From positions 1 to 64,000 of the forward strand of contig CAWHVV010000019.1 in assembly GCA_963832945.1 (NCBI GenBank): a stretch of DNA of 64,000 nt, written 5' to 3'. The notes below the pieces were generated by a model that did not search any database, was not told the DNA's origin, and saw only the letters and a list, made by a program, of their open reading frames with translations. This stretch comes from JAFEDN01 sp963832945. GTDB lineage: Bacteria > Pseudomonadota > Gammaproteobacteria > Coxiellales > Coxiellaceae. Positions 9,800 to 18,449 of the stretch are shown piece after piece (position 1 is the first letter of the stretch; each line of letters begins with the position of its first letter). The position numbers and the translations under genes were made by a program.

Positions 9800-11809
9800 A
9801 TGCTTGGCAGAATTCGGCGTGGCTTACGCAAACCCCCGCATATTATTGCAAAACGCATATGTCAATTATGCAGTGAACAATTGGCGCGCCATACCGCCCC
9901 AAAACGAGCCGCTAAATTCAATTTGCAAAAATTATTAGCGGAGACACAAACTGCCGGCTTAACAACACTGTGGGAAAATTTGGGACAGCGTCCCTATTTT
10001 GCGCAAACCCGGATACTGGGCCATGAAATATTTTCCAAACAATATCCACTGGAATTAACGGCAATCATCGAAAAAGCCAATTTAGCCTTAAATAAACAGG
10101 TAAATCTTCTAGGTTCGGGATTGATTTATTTGGGTGAGCAAATCAATTGGCTAAAAGATTATAAAACCGGAATTTGCTGGCCGTTGGGATATATGCGCGA
10201 TGTCGATTATCGAAATCCAAATCGTCCCAGCGACGTAAAATTTCCCTGGGAACTATCGCGAATGCAATGGCTCATTCCTGCCGGCCAGGCCTATTTATTA
10301 ACTGCGGATGAACAATATGCAGCGTTGGTGAGAAATGTGATCGAACAATGGATTGACGCTAATCCCTATGCCTACAGTATCAATTGGGCGTGTACCATGG
10401 AAGTCGCTTTAAGAATTATTACCTGGAGCTGGTTTTTTCATGTATTTCATCGCAGTCAGGCGTGGTCCGACATGCACTTTCAGCAGAAATTTTTATCCAG
10501 CCTGTTTTTACATGGCGAATTCACAGAAAAATATCTCGAAATCAGCGATATTAATGGGAATCATTATACTGCGGACGCCGCGGGATTATGTTTCGCGGGA
10601 TTATTTTTTGGCAATAGCAAATCGGCAGAGCGTTGGCGAAGGCTGGGTTGGGAAATTTTAATTCGTGAATTACCCCGGCAGGTATTTGCCGATGGCGTCG
10701 ATTTTGAAGCTTCCACTGCTTATCATCGTTTAGTACTGGAATTATTTTTTCTGCCGGCCTGTTACCGGGAATCACAGGGGTTAACAATTCCTGCGTCGTA
10801 CCAGCAGTCCCTCATCGAAATGGCGAGATATGCAGAGGCCTATACCCGTCACGATGGTTCAATCCCCCTCTGTGGCGATGCGGACGATGCGCGGGTTTTA
10901 CCATTGGGAACGCAGGCTATTAACGATCATCGTTATTTGAGCGCGCTGATCGGAATCAAATGGCAAATTAAAGATTTACTCACTTATTTTGCCGGGCCGG
11001 TCGGAGAAATATACTGGTTGCTGGGAGTGGACGCGCTGCAAAAATTAACGCCACCATCCGAATTGCCGGTAAATACCGGTTCAAAAGCATTCCCTCAGGG
11101 TGGTTTTTATATCATGCGCACCGCTACCGATCACGTTTTCATTGATTGCGGACCAATCGGACTCGGTGGCCGTGGCGGCCATGGGCACAACGATTGCTTG
11201 TCTTTCGAAGCCATGCTTGACAACATATTATTAATTAGCGATTGCGGAGCTTATGTCTATACGGCTTCTTATGAGCAGCGCAATTTATTTCGTTCCACCG
11301 CCTACCATAACACGCCGCAAATTGATGGCGAAGAAATCAACCGTTTTGTTCGCTGGGATGATTTATGGAGTTTTCAAAAAGACGCCAAACATTCAGTCCT
11401 GGACTGGCAGACAAATGCCGACAGAACGCATTTTCGGGGAACGCATTCGGGATATTTGCGTTTACAGGACCCGGTTTCCCTGCAAAGATCCATAACCCTT
11501 TCGCACCTGAATCACACTTTAGCGATAAAAGACGAATTTTTTTGTTCCCAATCACACGATTACTCAATCCCCCTACATTTAGCCCCGGGTGTAGAGCCCA
11601 TAGTGACTGAGCAACACGACCTGATTCTGCAAGCCCGGGGAAAACAATTTTTGTTATCCTGGGAGGAAAAATCATGCTGGAAGTTGACGATTGAAGACGC
11701 CGGAATTTCACCCACTTATGGCGTTGTTATTCCAACAAAGAAGTTGTACTGGCGGCGTCGCGGGCACCCTGAGCCTCTAACCGTTTTTATAAACAGGCGA
11801 TTTGCGTAA
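9800..11809 (+). CDS. Heparinase II/III-like (alginate lyase superfamily) protein 1
   Basis: 669 residues. ATG 9800 follows a CAGGAG Shine-Dalgarno. The N-terminal half is an (alpha/alpha) toroid with the conserved NINGNH-like segment SDINGNHYTADAAGL. The C-terminal half carries the heparinase II/III signature GGHGHNDCLSFE, then RSTAYHNTPQIDG and a beta-sandwich. Family enzymes cleave uronic-acid-containing polysaccharides by beta-elimination. Paralogues encoded in export loci are thought to trim or edit the polymer being made, which fits the neighbouring wecC (uronate donor). There is no obvious signal peptide, so the site of action is uncertain. A second, shorter paralogue lies at 23904. 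It ends 61 bases before wecC, which has its own promoter. Confidence 0.85.
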   Translation: MLGRIRRGLRKPPHIIAKRICQLCSEQLARHTAPKRAAKFNLQKLLAETQTAGLTTLWENLGQRPYFAQTRILGHEIFSKQYPLELTAIIEKANLALNKQVNLLGSGLIYLGEQINWLKDYKTGICWPLGYMRDVDYRNPNRPSDVKFPWELSRMQWLIPAGQAYLLTADEQYAALVRNVIEQWIDANPYAYSINWACTMEVALRIITWSWFFHVFHRSQAWSDMHFQQKFLSSLFLHGEFTEKYLEISDINGNHYTADAAGLCFAGLFFGNSKSAERWRRLGWEILIRELPRQVFADGVDFEASTAYHRLVLELFFLPACYRESQGLTIPASYQQSLIEMARYAEAYTRHDGSIPLCGDADDARVLPLGTQAINDHRYLSALIGIKWQIKDLLTYFAGPVGEIYWLLGVDALQKLTPPSELPVNTGSKAFPQGGFYIMRTATDHVFIDCGPIGLGGRGGHGHNDCLSFEAMLDNILLISDCGAYVYTASYEQRNLFRSTAYHNTPQIDGEEINRFVRWDDLWSFQKDAKHSVLDWQTNADRTHFRGTHSGYLRLQDPVSLQRSITLSHLNHTLAIKDEFFCSQSHDYSIPLHLAPGVEPIVTEQHDLILQARGKQFLLSWEEKSCWKLTIEDAGISPTYGVVIPTKKLYWRRRGHPEPLTVFINRRFA

Positions 11810-11830
11810 TAACGTTTTCTTCACTATGCT
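11802..11830 (+). promoter_or_regulatory. Sigma70-type promoter upstream of wecC
   Basis: TTGCGT at 11802-11807, a 17-base spacer, then TATGCT at 11825-11830. The last bases of the spacer, the -10 and the following AGT are repeated almost exactly in front of asnB (16360-16388), with the same 17-base spacing. It overlaps the 3' end of the heparinase-like gene and lies about 40 bases before the wecC ATG. Confidence 0.6.
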
Positions 11831-11870
11831 AGTCACCAATATATAAATATGTATTACAGGGAAGTTGTTT

Positions 11871-13115
11871 ATGAAAAACGCTGAACCTTCGGCTATCACT
11901 GTCGTGGGATTGGGATATATTGGATTACCCACGGCCAGTTTGTTGGCCACTAAGGGTTTTACAGTCTGCGGATGCGACGTGAACCCTGCGGTAGTCAACA
12001 CTATCAACGCCGGCAACATCCATATAGTTGAGCCTGAACTGAATGGTTTCGTGCGTTTGGCCGTCGATAGTGGCCGGCTCACCGCATCGTTGGCTCCGCA
12101 ACCGGCTGACATTTTTATCATTGCCGTTCCCACTCCCGTACAGGAAGATCACACCCCGGATCTTGGCTATGTAAAAGCAGCAGCGCAGGCAATTGCTCCT
12201 TGTATCCGGCCAGGTAATTTGGTGATTCTCGAATCGACGAGTCCGGTCGGCACTACTGAAAAAATAGCAGAATGGCTGGCTGAATACAGGCCCGATCTTT
12301 TTGGGCAATCAAAACGGCAGTTATTTTTGGCCTATTGTCCGGAACGCGTTTTGCCGGGGCATATTTTACGTGAGCTAATAGAAAATGACCGTATTATTGG
12401 TGGAATTGATGCGGATTCCGCACAACGGGCCAAAGCATTGTATGAAACTTTTGTCCGGGGTGAAATCTTTGTGACCGATGCGCGAACCGCGGAGATGTCA
12501 AAATTAGTAGAAAACGCGTATCGGGATGTTAACATCGCTTTCGCTAATGAATTATCGCTGATTTGCGAAGATTTAAATATTAACGTTTGGAATCTGATTA
12601 AATTAGCCAATCGCCATCCGCGAGTGAATATTTTAAAACCCGGTCCAGGAGTAGGCGGGCACTGTATCGCAGTCGATCCCTGGTTTATTGTTGATGCAGC
12701 GCCGGAAAAAGCGCGGTTAATTAAATGCGCCCGGGAAATTAATAATAATAAACCCCATCATGTGATCGCAGAGGTACAAAAGCTTTCCAGCCGTTTTAAT
12801 CAGCCCAAAATTGGTTGTTTAGGCCTTTCTTTTAAGCCTGATATCGACGATTTGCGTGAAAGTCCTGCCCTGTTTATTACCGAGCAACTGGTGAAAAAAA
12901 ATATGGGTGAAATTTTAATCGTCGAACCGAATCTTCAACAATTACCAGTCACTTTAGCCACTGAAAACGCTCGGGCAAAGCTGGTTTCTTTAGAACATTG
13001 TTTGCAGCACGCAGACATCATCGTGTTGTTGGTGGATCATCACCAATTTACTTCAATAAAAACTCAGGTATTGCCCGATAAATTAATCATAGATACCAGG
13101 GGAGTATTGGCATGA
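11871..13115 (+). CDS. wecC: UDP-N-acetyl-D-mannosamine dehydrogenase
   Basis: 414 residues from ATG 11871, preceded by AGGGAAG; an in-frame TTG six bases upstream is less likely. It oxidises UDP-ManNAc to UDP-ManNAcA with NAD+. The N-terminal Rossmann motif is GLGYIGLP. The central part contains NAFANELSL-type sequence (NIAFANELSLICEDL), and the catalytic segment PGPGVGGHCIAVDPWF places Cys at about residue 265. The match to enterobacterial WecC is strong along the whole length (IHIVEPEL, ILESTSPVGTTEK, YCPERVLPG). Its substrate would come from the epimerase WecB encoded at 27670-28824, at the other side of the locus. The stop overlaps the next ATG by four bases (ATGA), so translation is probably coupled. 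Confidence 0.93.
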   Translation: MKNAEPSAITVVGLGYIGLPTASLLATKGFTVCGCDVNPAVVNTINAGNIHIVEPELNGFVRLAVDSGRLTASLAPQPADIFIIAVPTPVQEDHTPDLGYVKAAAQAIAPCIRPGNLVILESTSPVGTTEKIAEWLAEYRPDLFGQSKRQLFLAYCPERVLPGHILRELIENDRIIGGIDADSAQRAKALYETFVRGEIFVTDARTAEMSKLVENAYRDVNIAFANELSLICEDLNINVWNLIKLANRHPRVNILKPGPGVGGHCIAVDPWFIVDAAPEKARLIKCAREINNNKPHHVIAEVQKLSSRFNQPKIGCLGLSFKPDIDDLRESPALFITEQLVKKNMGEILIVEPNLQQLPVTLATENARAKLVSLEHCLQHADIIVLLVDHHQFTSIKTQVLPDKLIIDTRGVLA

Positions 13116-15265
13116 AACAGGTTTTAATTAAAAATGGTAAAGCAATGGTGGAAGAAATTCCCACGCCTCAATGCGAGTCCGGATTTGTGCTGGTAGCAGT
13201 CAATTATTCCTGCATATCCGCCGGCACTGAAATCAGCAGTCTGAAAAACAGCGGTTCGCCGCTGTGGCAGCGAGCCATACAACAACCGCAGAATGTAAAA
13301 AAAGTATTGCAATCGGTCAATAACATAGGTCTGGCGCGAACATATTCTTTGGTCACGGGTCAATTATCCGCCGGCAATCCCACGGGTTATTCCGCCGCAG
13401 GTACGATTTTAGCCGTCGGAGAAGATATCAGAGATTTGCAAATCGGCGATAGGGTGGCTTGCGCGGGGGCGCAATGTGCGCATCATGCGGAAATAATCGC
13501 GGCGCCGCGAAATTTAACAGTGCCGGTTCCCGATAATCTGGATTTTTCATCTGCCTCGACAGTCACTTTGGGGGCTATCGCCCTGCAAGGTGTGCGTCGG
13601 GCTTCTCCCACATTGGGGGAAACTTTCGTGGTGCTGGGAATGGGGATTTTAGGCCAATTAACCGCGCAAATATTGCAGGCAAATGGTTGTCATGTGATTG
13701 GCCTTGATATAGATCTGCAGCGCGTGGAACTGGCAAAAAAATTGGGAATGGAATTCGGTTTTTCCAATCAGGGGGAAGATAATATTTCCGCGGTACAGCG
13801 TTTAACTCAGGGCATTGGCGCGGATGGCGTTATCATTACCGCCGCCACGTCATCCAATGCTTTGGTGGCCGATGCTTTTAAAATGTCCCGGAAAAAAGGA
13901 CGCGTGGTTTTAGTGGGCGATGTGGGTCTGTCGCTTAATCGCAGTGATTTTTATCAGAAAGAAATTGATTTCCTGATTTCCTGTTCGTACGGGCCGGGCC
14001 GTTACGATGGCCATTATGAGGAGCAGGGTCTGGATTATCCTATTGGCTATGTGCGCTGGACGGAAAACCGGAATATGTCCGAATATTTGCGTTTAATTGC
14101 CAATGGGAAAATTAATGTAAACGCTTTAATTAGTGAAACGGTATCCATTGAGAAAGCACCGCAGGCTTATGAGGCTTTAAATAATCCGGAATCTAATTCA
14201 AAACCTCTATTAATTTTACTGCATTACCCCAATGCCGCTCAACCGAAACTGAAGCCGAAAGTGATCAATTCCCATAAAACCGGCAGTGCTGGAAAAAATA
14301 AAATTCGGCTTGCGCTCGCCGGCGCGGGAGGGTTTGCCAAAGGCATGCATTTACCGAATTTAACCCGGCTGAACCAGTATTATCATTTACAGGCGGTGAT
14401 GAGCCGCTCCGGACATAACGCCAAAGCCACCGCGCAGCAATTTTGCGCCAATTACGCCACCACGGATTATCAGGAATTACTGGCTGATCCCGATATCGAT
14501 GCTATCCTGATCGCGACGCGACACGATTTACACGCGGAATTAACTCTTCAGGCTTTGCAGGCCGGAAAGCACGTTCTGGTAGAAAAACCGCTGTCTATTT
14601 CATCAATCGAATTAAGCAAAATTGCCCAATTTTACGCAGATAACAATAATGCTTCACCGATACTCTTAACAGGATTTAATCGTCGTTTTTCCAACTATTG
14701 TCAGCAAATACAAAAATTAATCGCGACACGCACAGGGCCAATGATTATTAATTACCGTATGAATGCCGGCTATATACCCATGGACCATTGGGTTCACGGC
14801 GTTCAGGGCGGGGGACGAAATTTGGGAGAAGCCTGCCATATTTACGACTTATTTACATTTTTTACCGACAGCGTCGTCACTGAAATTAGTGGCCACGCTA
14901 TCGCCACTAAAACAGATTATTATTCACCTACCGATAATTTTATTGCAACAATGCGTTTTACCGATGGTACGGTGGCGAATTTAATTTATACGGCGCTGGG
15001 TCATCAGAAATATCCTAAAGAACAGATGGAAATTTTTTACGACGGTGCGGTCATTACCCTGAATGATTATAAATCATTAACCGTCATTGGAAAAAAATAC
15101 AAAGGTCTGGAAAAATCCGTCGCTGACAAGGGGCAGTTAGAAGAATTAACTGAATTCGCGCGAGCCATCCAGACAAATAAAGTGTGGCCTATTCCCTTAT
15201 GGCAACAGGTTCAGGCCACAGAAATCAGTTTTCAGATAGAACAGCAATTACGACGGAGTGTCTAA
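13112..15265 (+). CDS. Two-domain oxidoreductase: MDR dehydrogenase + Gfo/Idh/MocA (copy 1)
   Basis: 717 residues. Residues 1 to ~355 form a zinc-type medium-chain dehydrogenase (GDRVACAGAQCAHH, a FVVLGMGILGQL nucleotide-binding fold). Residues ~390-717 form a Gfo/Idh/MocA oxidoreductase (LALAGAGGFAKGMH, the HVLVEKPLS motif, then GGGRNLGEACHIYD). The fusion is found in polysaccharide loci beside heparinase-like genes and is presumed to modify a sugar nucleotide or glycosyl unit by oxidation/reduction; the substrate is unknown. It overlaps wecC by ATGA. Its TAA overlaps the ATG of a 58-bp asnB-like fragment (TAATG). A 710-residue paralogue of the same architecture is encoded at 25541-27673. 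Confidence 0.87.
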   Translation: MKQVLIKNGKAMVEEIPTPQCESGFVLVAVNYSCISAGTEISSLKNSGSPLWQRAIQQPQNVKKVLQSVNNIGLARTYSLVTGQLSAGNPTGYSAAGTILAVGEDIRDLQIGDRVACAGAQCAHHAEIIAAPRNLTVPVPDNLDFSSASTVTLGAIALQGVRRASPTLGETFVVLGMGILGQLTAQILQANGCHVIGLDIDLQRVELAKKLGMEFGFSNQGEDNISAVQRLTQGIGADGVIITAATSSNALVADAFKMSRKKGRVVLVGDVGLSLNRSDFYQKEIDFLISCSYGPGRYDGHYEEQGLDYPIGYVRWTENRNMSEYLRLIANGKINVNALISETVSIEKAPQAYEALNNPESNSKPLLILLHYPNAAQPKLKPKVINSHKTGSAGKNKIRLALAGAGGFAKGMHLPNLTRLNQYYHLQAVMSRSGHNAKATAQQFCANYATTDYQELLADPDIDAILIATRHDLHAELTLQALQAGKHVLVEKPLSISSIELSKIAQFYADNNNASPILLTGFNRRFSNYCQQIQKLIATRTGPMIINYRMNAGYIPMDHWVHGVQGGGRNLGEACHIYDLFTFFTDSVVTEISGHAIATKTDYYSPTDNFIATMRFTDGTVANLIYTALGHQKYPKEQMEIFYDGAVITLNDYKSLTVIGKKYKGLEKSVADKGQLEELTEFARAIQTNKVWPIPLWQQVQATEISFQIEQQLRRSV

Positions 15266-15322
15266 TGTGTGGAATAGTCGGTGCTTTATCGTGGGGAAAT
15301 TCCTCCGTCACTGAACCTTATA
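15265..15322 (+). pseudogene. asnB 5' fragment (duplicate, about 91% identical)
   Basis: Starting at the ATG that overlaps the oxidoreductase stop, about 58 bases match the first codons of asnB (16536 onward): MCGIVGALSWGN, then S-x-TEPY. I count five substitutions. After CCTTATA the match stops abruptly. This marks where asnB once followed directly in the operon before a ~1.2-kb block intervened. The divergence says the two copies did not arise by recent simple duplication. Confidence 0.85.
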
Positions 15323-15864
15323 GGTGTAGCATTATTTTCTTTGACATAAACCGCTACATTTAAAGTCCTTCCTAATTTTTCAGCAATTTTTTTTCCAGCA
15401 GGTGAGTATGCCCAATAGAATAATGGCAATTTTTTATTTTTCGGAGTGATTTGCTGAATAGAAGTCAATAGGGACTGATAAGCAAGATCTTTGCCACGAT
15501 GCGACGAAACGATAAAAGCGAGGCAAAAATAAATAGCCTGCATATTTTCGTAATTAATTTCGTTGACTCGTATCTGTTCTACTAATTGCGCTTCATTCAG
15601 TTGACCCTGAATAAAAGATTCCATTAAGGTTAAAGTACAAGGCAGTATCAAGGTAGAGCCGACTACTTCATCGTTCTGTTTGATCAATGTCGCACATTCA
15701 GGAATTCTGGCTTTAATCCAGGGATGTCCCTCTTTGCTAATCGGCATTTGTTCAGGATCATGCTCGGTTTCGAAATAAGCTTCCAGCATTGTTCGTAACA
15801 GTTTTATATCTACCTCAGCGGCTTGATCAGCTTTTAAAAAAATATATTCTGGCATCACGTTCAC
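15286..15864 (-). CDS. GNAT-like acetyltransferase, 3' end running into asnB scar
   Basis: The product has up to 192 residues; the start is either GTG 15864 or, more likely, ATG 15855 (MPEYIFLK). The middle resembles a GNAT fold: NDEVVGSTLILPCTL as beta-hairpin, then IYFCLAFIVSSHRGKDLAYQSLLTSI as the acetyl-CoA loop and helix, then LPLFYWAYSPAGKKIAEKLG. The last ~13 codons (after about NNAT) are read antisense through the asnB fragment, so the native C-terminus has probably been lost or replaced. It lies, with an aldo/keto reductase fragment, inside the cassette that separates the asnB fragment from asnB. Substrate unknown. Confidence 0.6.
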   Translation of the reverse strand: MNVMPEYIFLKADQAAEVDIKLLRTMLEAYFETEHDPEQMPISKEGHPWIKARIPECATLIKQNDEVVGSTLILPCTLTLMESFIQGQLNEAQLVEQIRVNEINYENMQAIYFCLAFIVSSHRGKDLAYQSLLTSIQQITPKNKKLPLFYWAYSPAGKKIAEKLGRTLNVAVYVKENNATPIRFSDGGISPR

Positions 15865-15894
15865 TATTAATATTTAAGTCATAGGACATTGGGC

Positions 15895-16221
15895 TTAGGC
15901 CAACACTGTTAAGTAATTGGTTTGTAGTTGAGATAATGTCAATGCAATATCTTGCTGTAGTCCTTGAGGGGTTTGCTTATCCGGCCAAACTTTAGAAATC
16001 AAATAAAAATCTTTCCTATTAAATTTTTTAAGCGCATTTCCAATGGGAATAAAATTATCATAAAACGTTGCTGTATCAATAATCCGGTATCCTTTTTCAG
16101 CTGCCTGGAGAATTGCTCTGAAACAAGTATCCTCTTTGAGTGGGTAAGTACCGAAACCCACTGCGGGATACTGGATTCCTTCTATCTGCCAGGTTCCTGA
16201 ATAAAATATTTTAAACATCAT
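15895..16221 (-). pseudogene. Aldo/keto reductase, N-terminal fragment
   Basis: 108 residues that match the first ~40% of an aldo/keto reductase: PAVGFGTYPLKEDTCFRAI, GYRIIDTATFYDN with the family Asp and Tyr, and LISKVWPD with the catalytic Lys. Full-length members have about 270-300 residues; this one stops after LTVLA with no barrel strands beyond the fourth. It is a truncated remnant carried in the cassette with the GNAT-like gene. No reductase activity is expected. Confidence 0.75.
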
Positions 16222-16359
16222 AAACTATTCTCCAAGATAGCGTTGAGCCTTGAAGTGTAAAGGGTTGCTGTTTTGTTATCAAGGCGAAGGGTTGGGAAAG
16301 TATCTACACTCGCTCTACCGCGCAAGGAAGAATTTCCTTAAGCGGAAACTCCTGTACCA

Positions 16360-16388
16360 TTGCACAACGACAGTTTCTTCACTATGCT
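16360..16388 (+). promoter_or_regulatory. Sigma70-type promoter upstream of asnB
   Basis: TTGCAC at 16360-16365, 17-base spacer, TATGCT at 16383-16388, followed by AGTACAGCG. The spacer end and -10 (TTTCTTCACTATGCTAGT) equal those of the wecC promoter. The -10 abuts the left edge of a degenerate MITE-like copy. Apart from this promoter and that element, I see nothing else in the 314-bp stretch 16222-16535. Confidence 0.6.
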
Positions 16389-16535
16389 AGTACAGCGTGA
16401 ATTTATTCCTGATATATATGCTGCGCTCGGCAAATCCGATGCTCGCAGTGAAAGGGAAGAATCGCGATTCTTCCCTTTAGGGAACCCATCGCGGAGATAA
16501 TTTTCTACGAAAATTACTTTTTATAGGATGATTTA
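16385..16535 (+). repeat. Degenerate MITE-like element, copy E, joined to asnB start
   Basis: It aligns with copy C from GCTGAGTACAGCGG (here GCTAGTACAGCGT) through the CTGCGCTCGG core, a GGGAAGAATCGCGATTCTTCCC hairpin (first 20 bases 16454 onward), and the TTTTCTACGAAAATTA arm, to TTTTATAGGATGATTTA. Both terminal repeats are gone. Its right end touches the asnB ATG; the element sequence AAGGGTGATTTA has become TAGGATGATTTA, giving AGGA (16525-16528) seven bases before ATG. Confidence 0.65.
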
Positions 16536-18434
16536 ATGTGTGGAATAGTCGGTGCGTTATCTTGGGGAAATTTTTCCATCACTGAACCTTATATTGTCGC
16601 CATGCGCGATACCATGATCCATCGGGGGCCTGACGGTGAGGGTTGTTGGATTAGTAAGGACCAACGTCTGGGATTAGGACACCGCCGATTGTCGATTATT
16701 GATTTATCGACTGCCGCAAACCAACCGATGGCTACCGCAGATAAAAATTTATGGTTGGTTTTTAACGGTGAAATTTATAACCATGCCGAAATCCGCAAAG
16801 AACTAGAGGAATTGGGATATCGCGAATGGCAAACGGATCATTCTGATACCGAAGTGATTTTATATGCCTTCACAGAATGGGGTATTGACTGCCTGCACAA
16901 ATTTCGCGGTATGTTTGCTTTTGCATTATGGGATGCCAGGCAAGAAGAGCTATGGTTAATTCGGGATCGTATTGGCATCAAACCACTCTATTATAGTATT
17001 CACCATCAACGTATTGTATTCGCTTCCGAAATAAAAGCATTGTTACAAGACCCGCAACAACATCGCGCTGTTAACGAGGAAGCATTTTTTCATTATCTAA
17101 CCTTTCTGGTTAGTCCTGCACCGGCTACAATGTTCGACGGCATTTATAAATTACCTCCAGGAACATGGCTGAAAATTACTAAAAATGGAAAAATCATCGA
17201 GAAAAAATATTGGGATGTGTGGGATCATGTGACGCCTCTCACAGAAAAAAACGAAGATGAAATTGCCGATTTACTGTTAAGAGAATTACGTACAGCAGTT
17301 AAATTACGTAAAATTAGCGATGTCCCTGTAGGAGTTTTTTTATCGGGTGGCATTGACTCCAGCACTAACGCCGCATTATTTTCTGAAGGTTATTTTCAAT
17401 CTCTGAAAACATTTACAATTGGATATGAAGGAAAAAATTCGAGTTATAAAAATGAAATTCATTTTGCTCGTCAAATGGCCAATCAGGTAGGTTCCGAACA
17501 CCATGAACGGCTATTAAATGTTAATGACTTTCTTGAATTTTTACCGAAAATGGTGTATTTACAAGATGAACCCCTCGCAGATCCTGTTTGCTTTCCTGTC
17601 TATTACGTAGCAGAATTGGCGCGCGATAATAACGTTACTGTAGCTCAAGTAGGAGAAGGAGCAGATGAATTGTTTTGGGGCTATAGAAGTTGGAAGTTCA
17701 AATATAATTTACAACGCTATGCCAATATTCCTGGTTCTCATCTCATAAAAAAAACAACTATGAATTTATTAAATTTAATGGGAAAAAAAAATGGAATTGA
17801 ATATGAACTATTGCGGCGCAGTATTAACAGATTGCCCATATTTTGGGGAGGGGCCGAAGCCTTTACTGAGTATCAAAAGGGACGTCTTCTTTCACCACGT
17901 CTTCGTGCTAAATTCGCAAGTCGAACATCTTGGGAAGTCATAGAACCAACATGGCGAAATTTCCAAAGTAAAGCTTGGGATAAATCCATTTTACATTGGA
18001 TGAGTTATCAGGATTTAAATCTACGCTTACCTGAGCTTTTACTGATGCGAGTCGACAAAATGAGCATGGGCGTCAGTTTAGAAGCTAGAGTACCCTTTTT
18101 AGATCATAAATTTGTCGAACTTGCTTTGGGAATTCCAGGCCAACTTAAAACCAAAAATCACCAGTTAAAATATATATTGAAAAAGGCAGTGAGGGGTGTG
18201 ATTCCCGATGAACTTATTGATAGGCCTAAACAAGGTTTTGCAGTACCTCTTTCAGAGTGGATTATTGATAAATTAGGTGGTCACATCTATCCAAAATTAA
18301 TCGAATTTTCTGGGAGTACTGACTTTTTCGATTGTCTTGCTATAAAAAAGCTTTGTCAAAAACACGATCAAGTCCCGCAAATCTGGGTTTTATATAATTT
18401 TTCGCTATGGTGGGAGAAATATATTAAAACTTAA
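16536..18434 (+). CDS. asnB: Asparagine synthase (glutamine-hydrolysing), polysaccharide-locus type
   Basis: 632 residues. The N-terminal class II glutamine amidotransferase starts MCGIVGAL with nucleophile Cys2, followed by MIHRGPDGEG and LVFNGEIYNH. The C-terminal synthetase has the PP-loop SGGIDSS and GEGADELFWGY. Homologues in O-antigen and exopolysaccharide loci amidate a uronic acid or other carboxyl sugar rather than making free asparagine. WecC-derived ManNAcA would be a natural acceptor, but that is inference. It likely uses the promoter at 16360 and an AGGA supplied by an eroded MITE. It is more AT-rich than genes to its left, as are the wzy/GT genes that follow, which suggests exchange of this part of the locus. 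Confidence 0.9.
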   Translation: MCGIVGALSWGNFSITEPYIVAMRDTMIHRGPDGEGCWISKDQRLGLGHRRLSIIDLSTAANQPMATADKNLWLVFNGEIYNHAEIRKELEELGYREWQTDHSDTEVILYAFTEWGIDCLHKFRGMFAFALWDARQEELWLIRDRIGIKPLYYSIHHQRIVFASEIKALLQDPQQHRAVNEEAFFHYLTFLVSPAPATMFDGIYKLPPGTWLKITKNGKIIEKKYWDVWDHVTPLTEKNEDEIADLLLRELRTAVKLRKISDVPVGVFLSGGIDSSTNAALFSEGYFQSLKTFTIGYEGKNSSYKNEIHFARQMANQVGSEHHERLLNVNDFLEFLPKMVYLQDEPLADPVCFPVYYVAELARDNNVTVAQVGEGADELFWGYRSWKFKYNLQRYANIPGSHLIKKTTMNLLNLMGKKNGIEYELLRRSINRLPIFWGGAEAFTEYQKGRLLSPRLRAKFASRTSWEVIEPTWRNFQSKAWDKSILHWMSYQDLNLRLPELLLMRVDKMSMGVSLEARVPFLDHKFVELALGIPGQLKTKNHQLKYILKKAVRGVIPDELIDRPKQGFAVPLSEWIIDKLGGHIYPKLIEFSGSTDFFDCLAIKKLCQKHDQVPQIWVLYNFSLWWEKYIKT

Positions 18435-18449
18435 TTGCGCGAAAATTAT

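Noticed and set aside
9735..9938. 67-codon ORF overlapping the start of heparinase-like protein 1
   Set aside because: It overlaps the well-supported start with AGGAG at 9785-9790 and has no similarity of its own.
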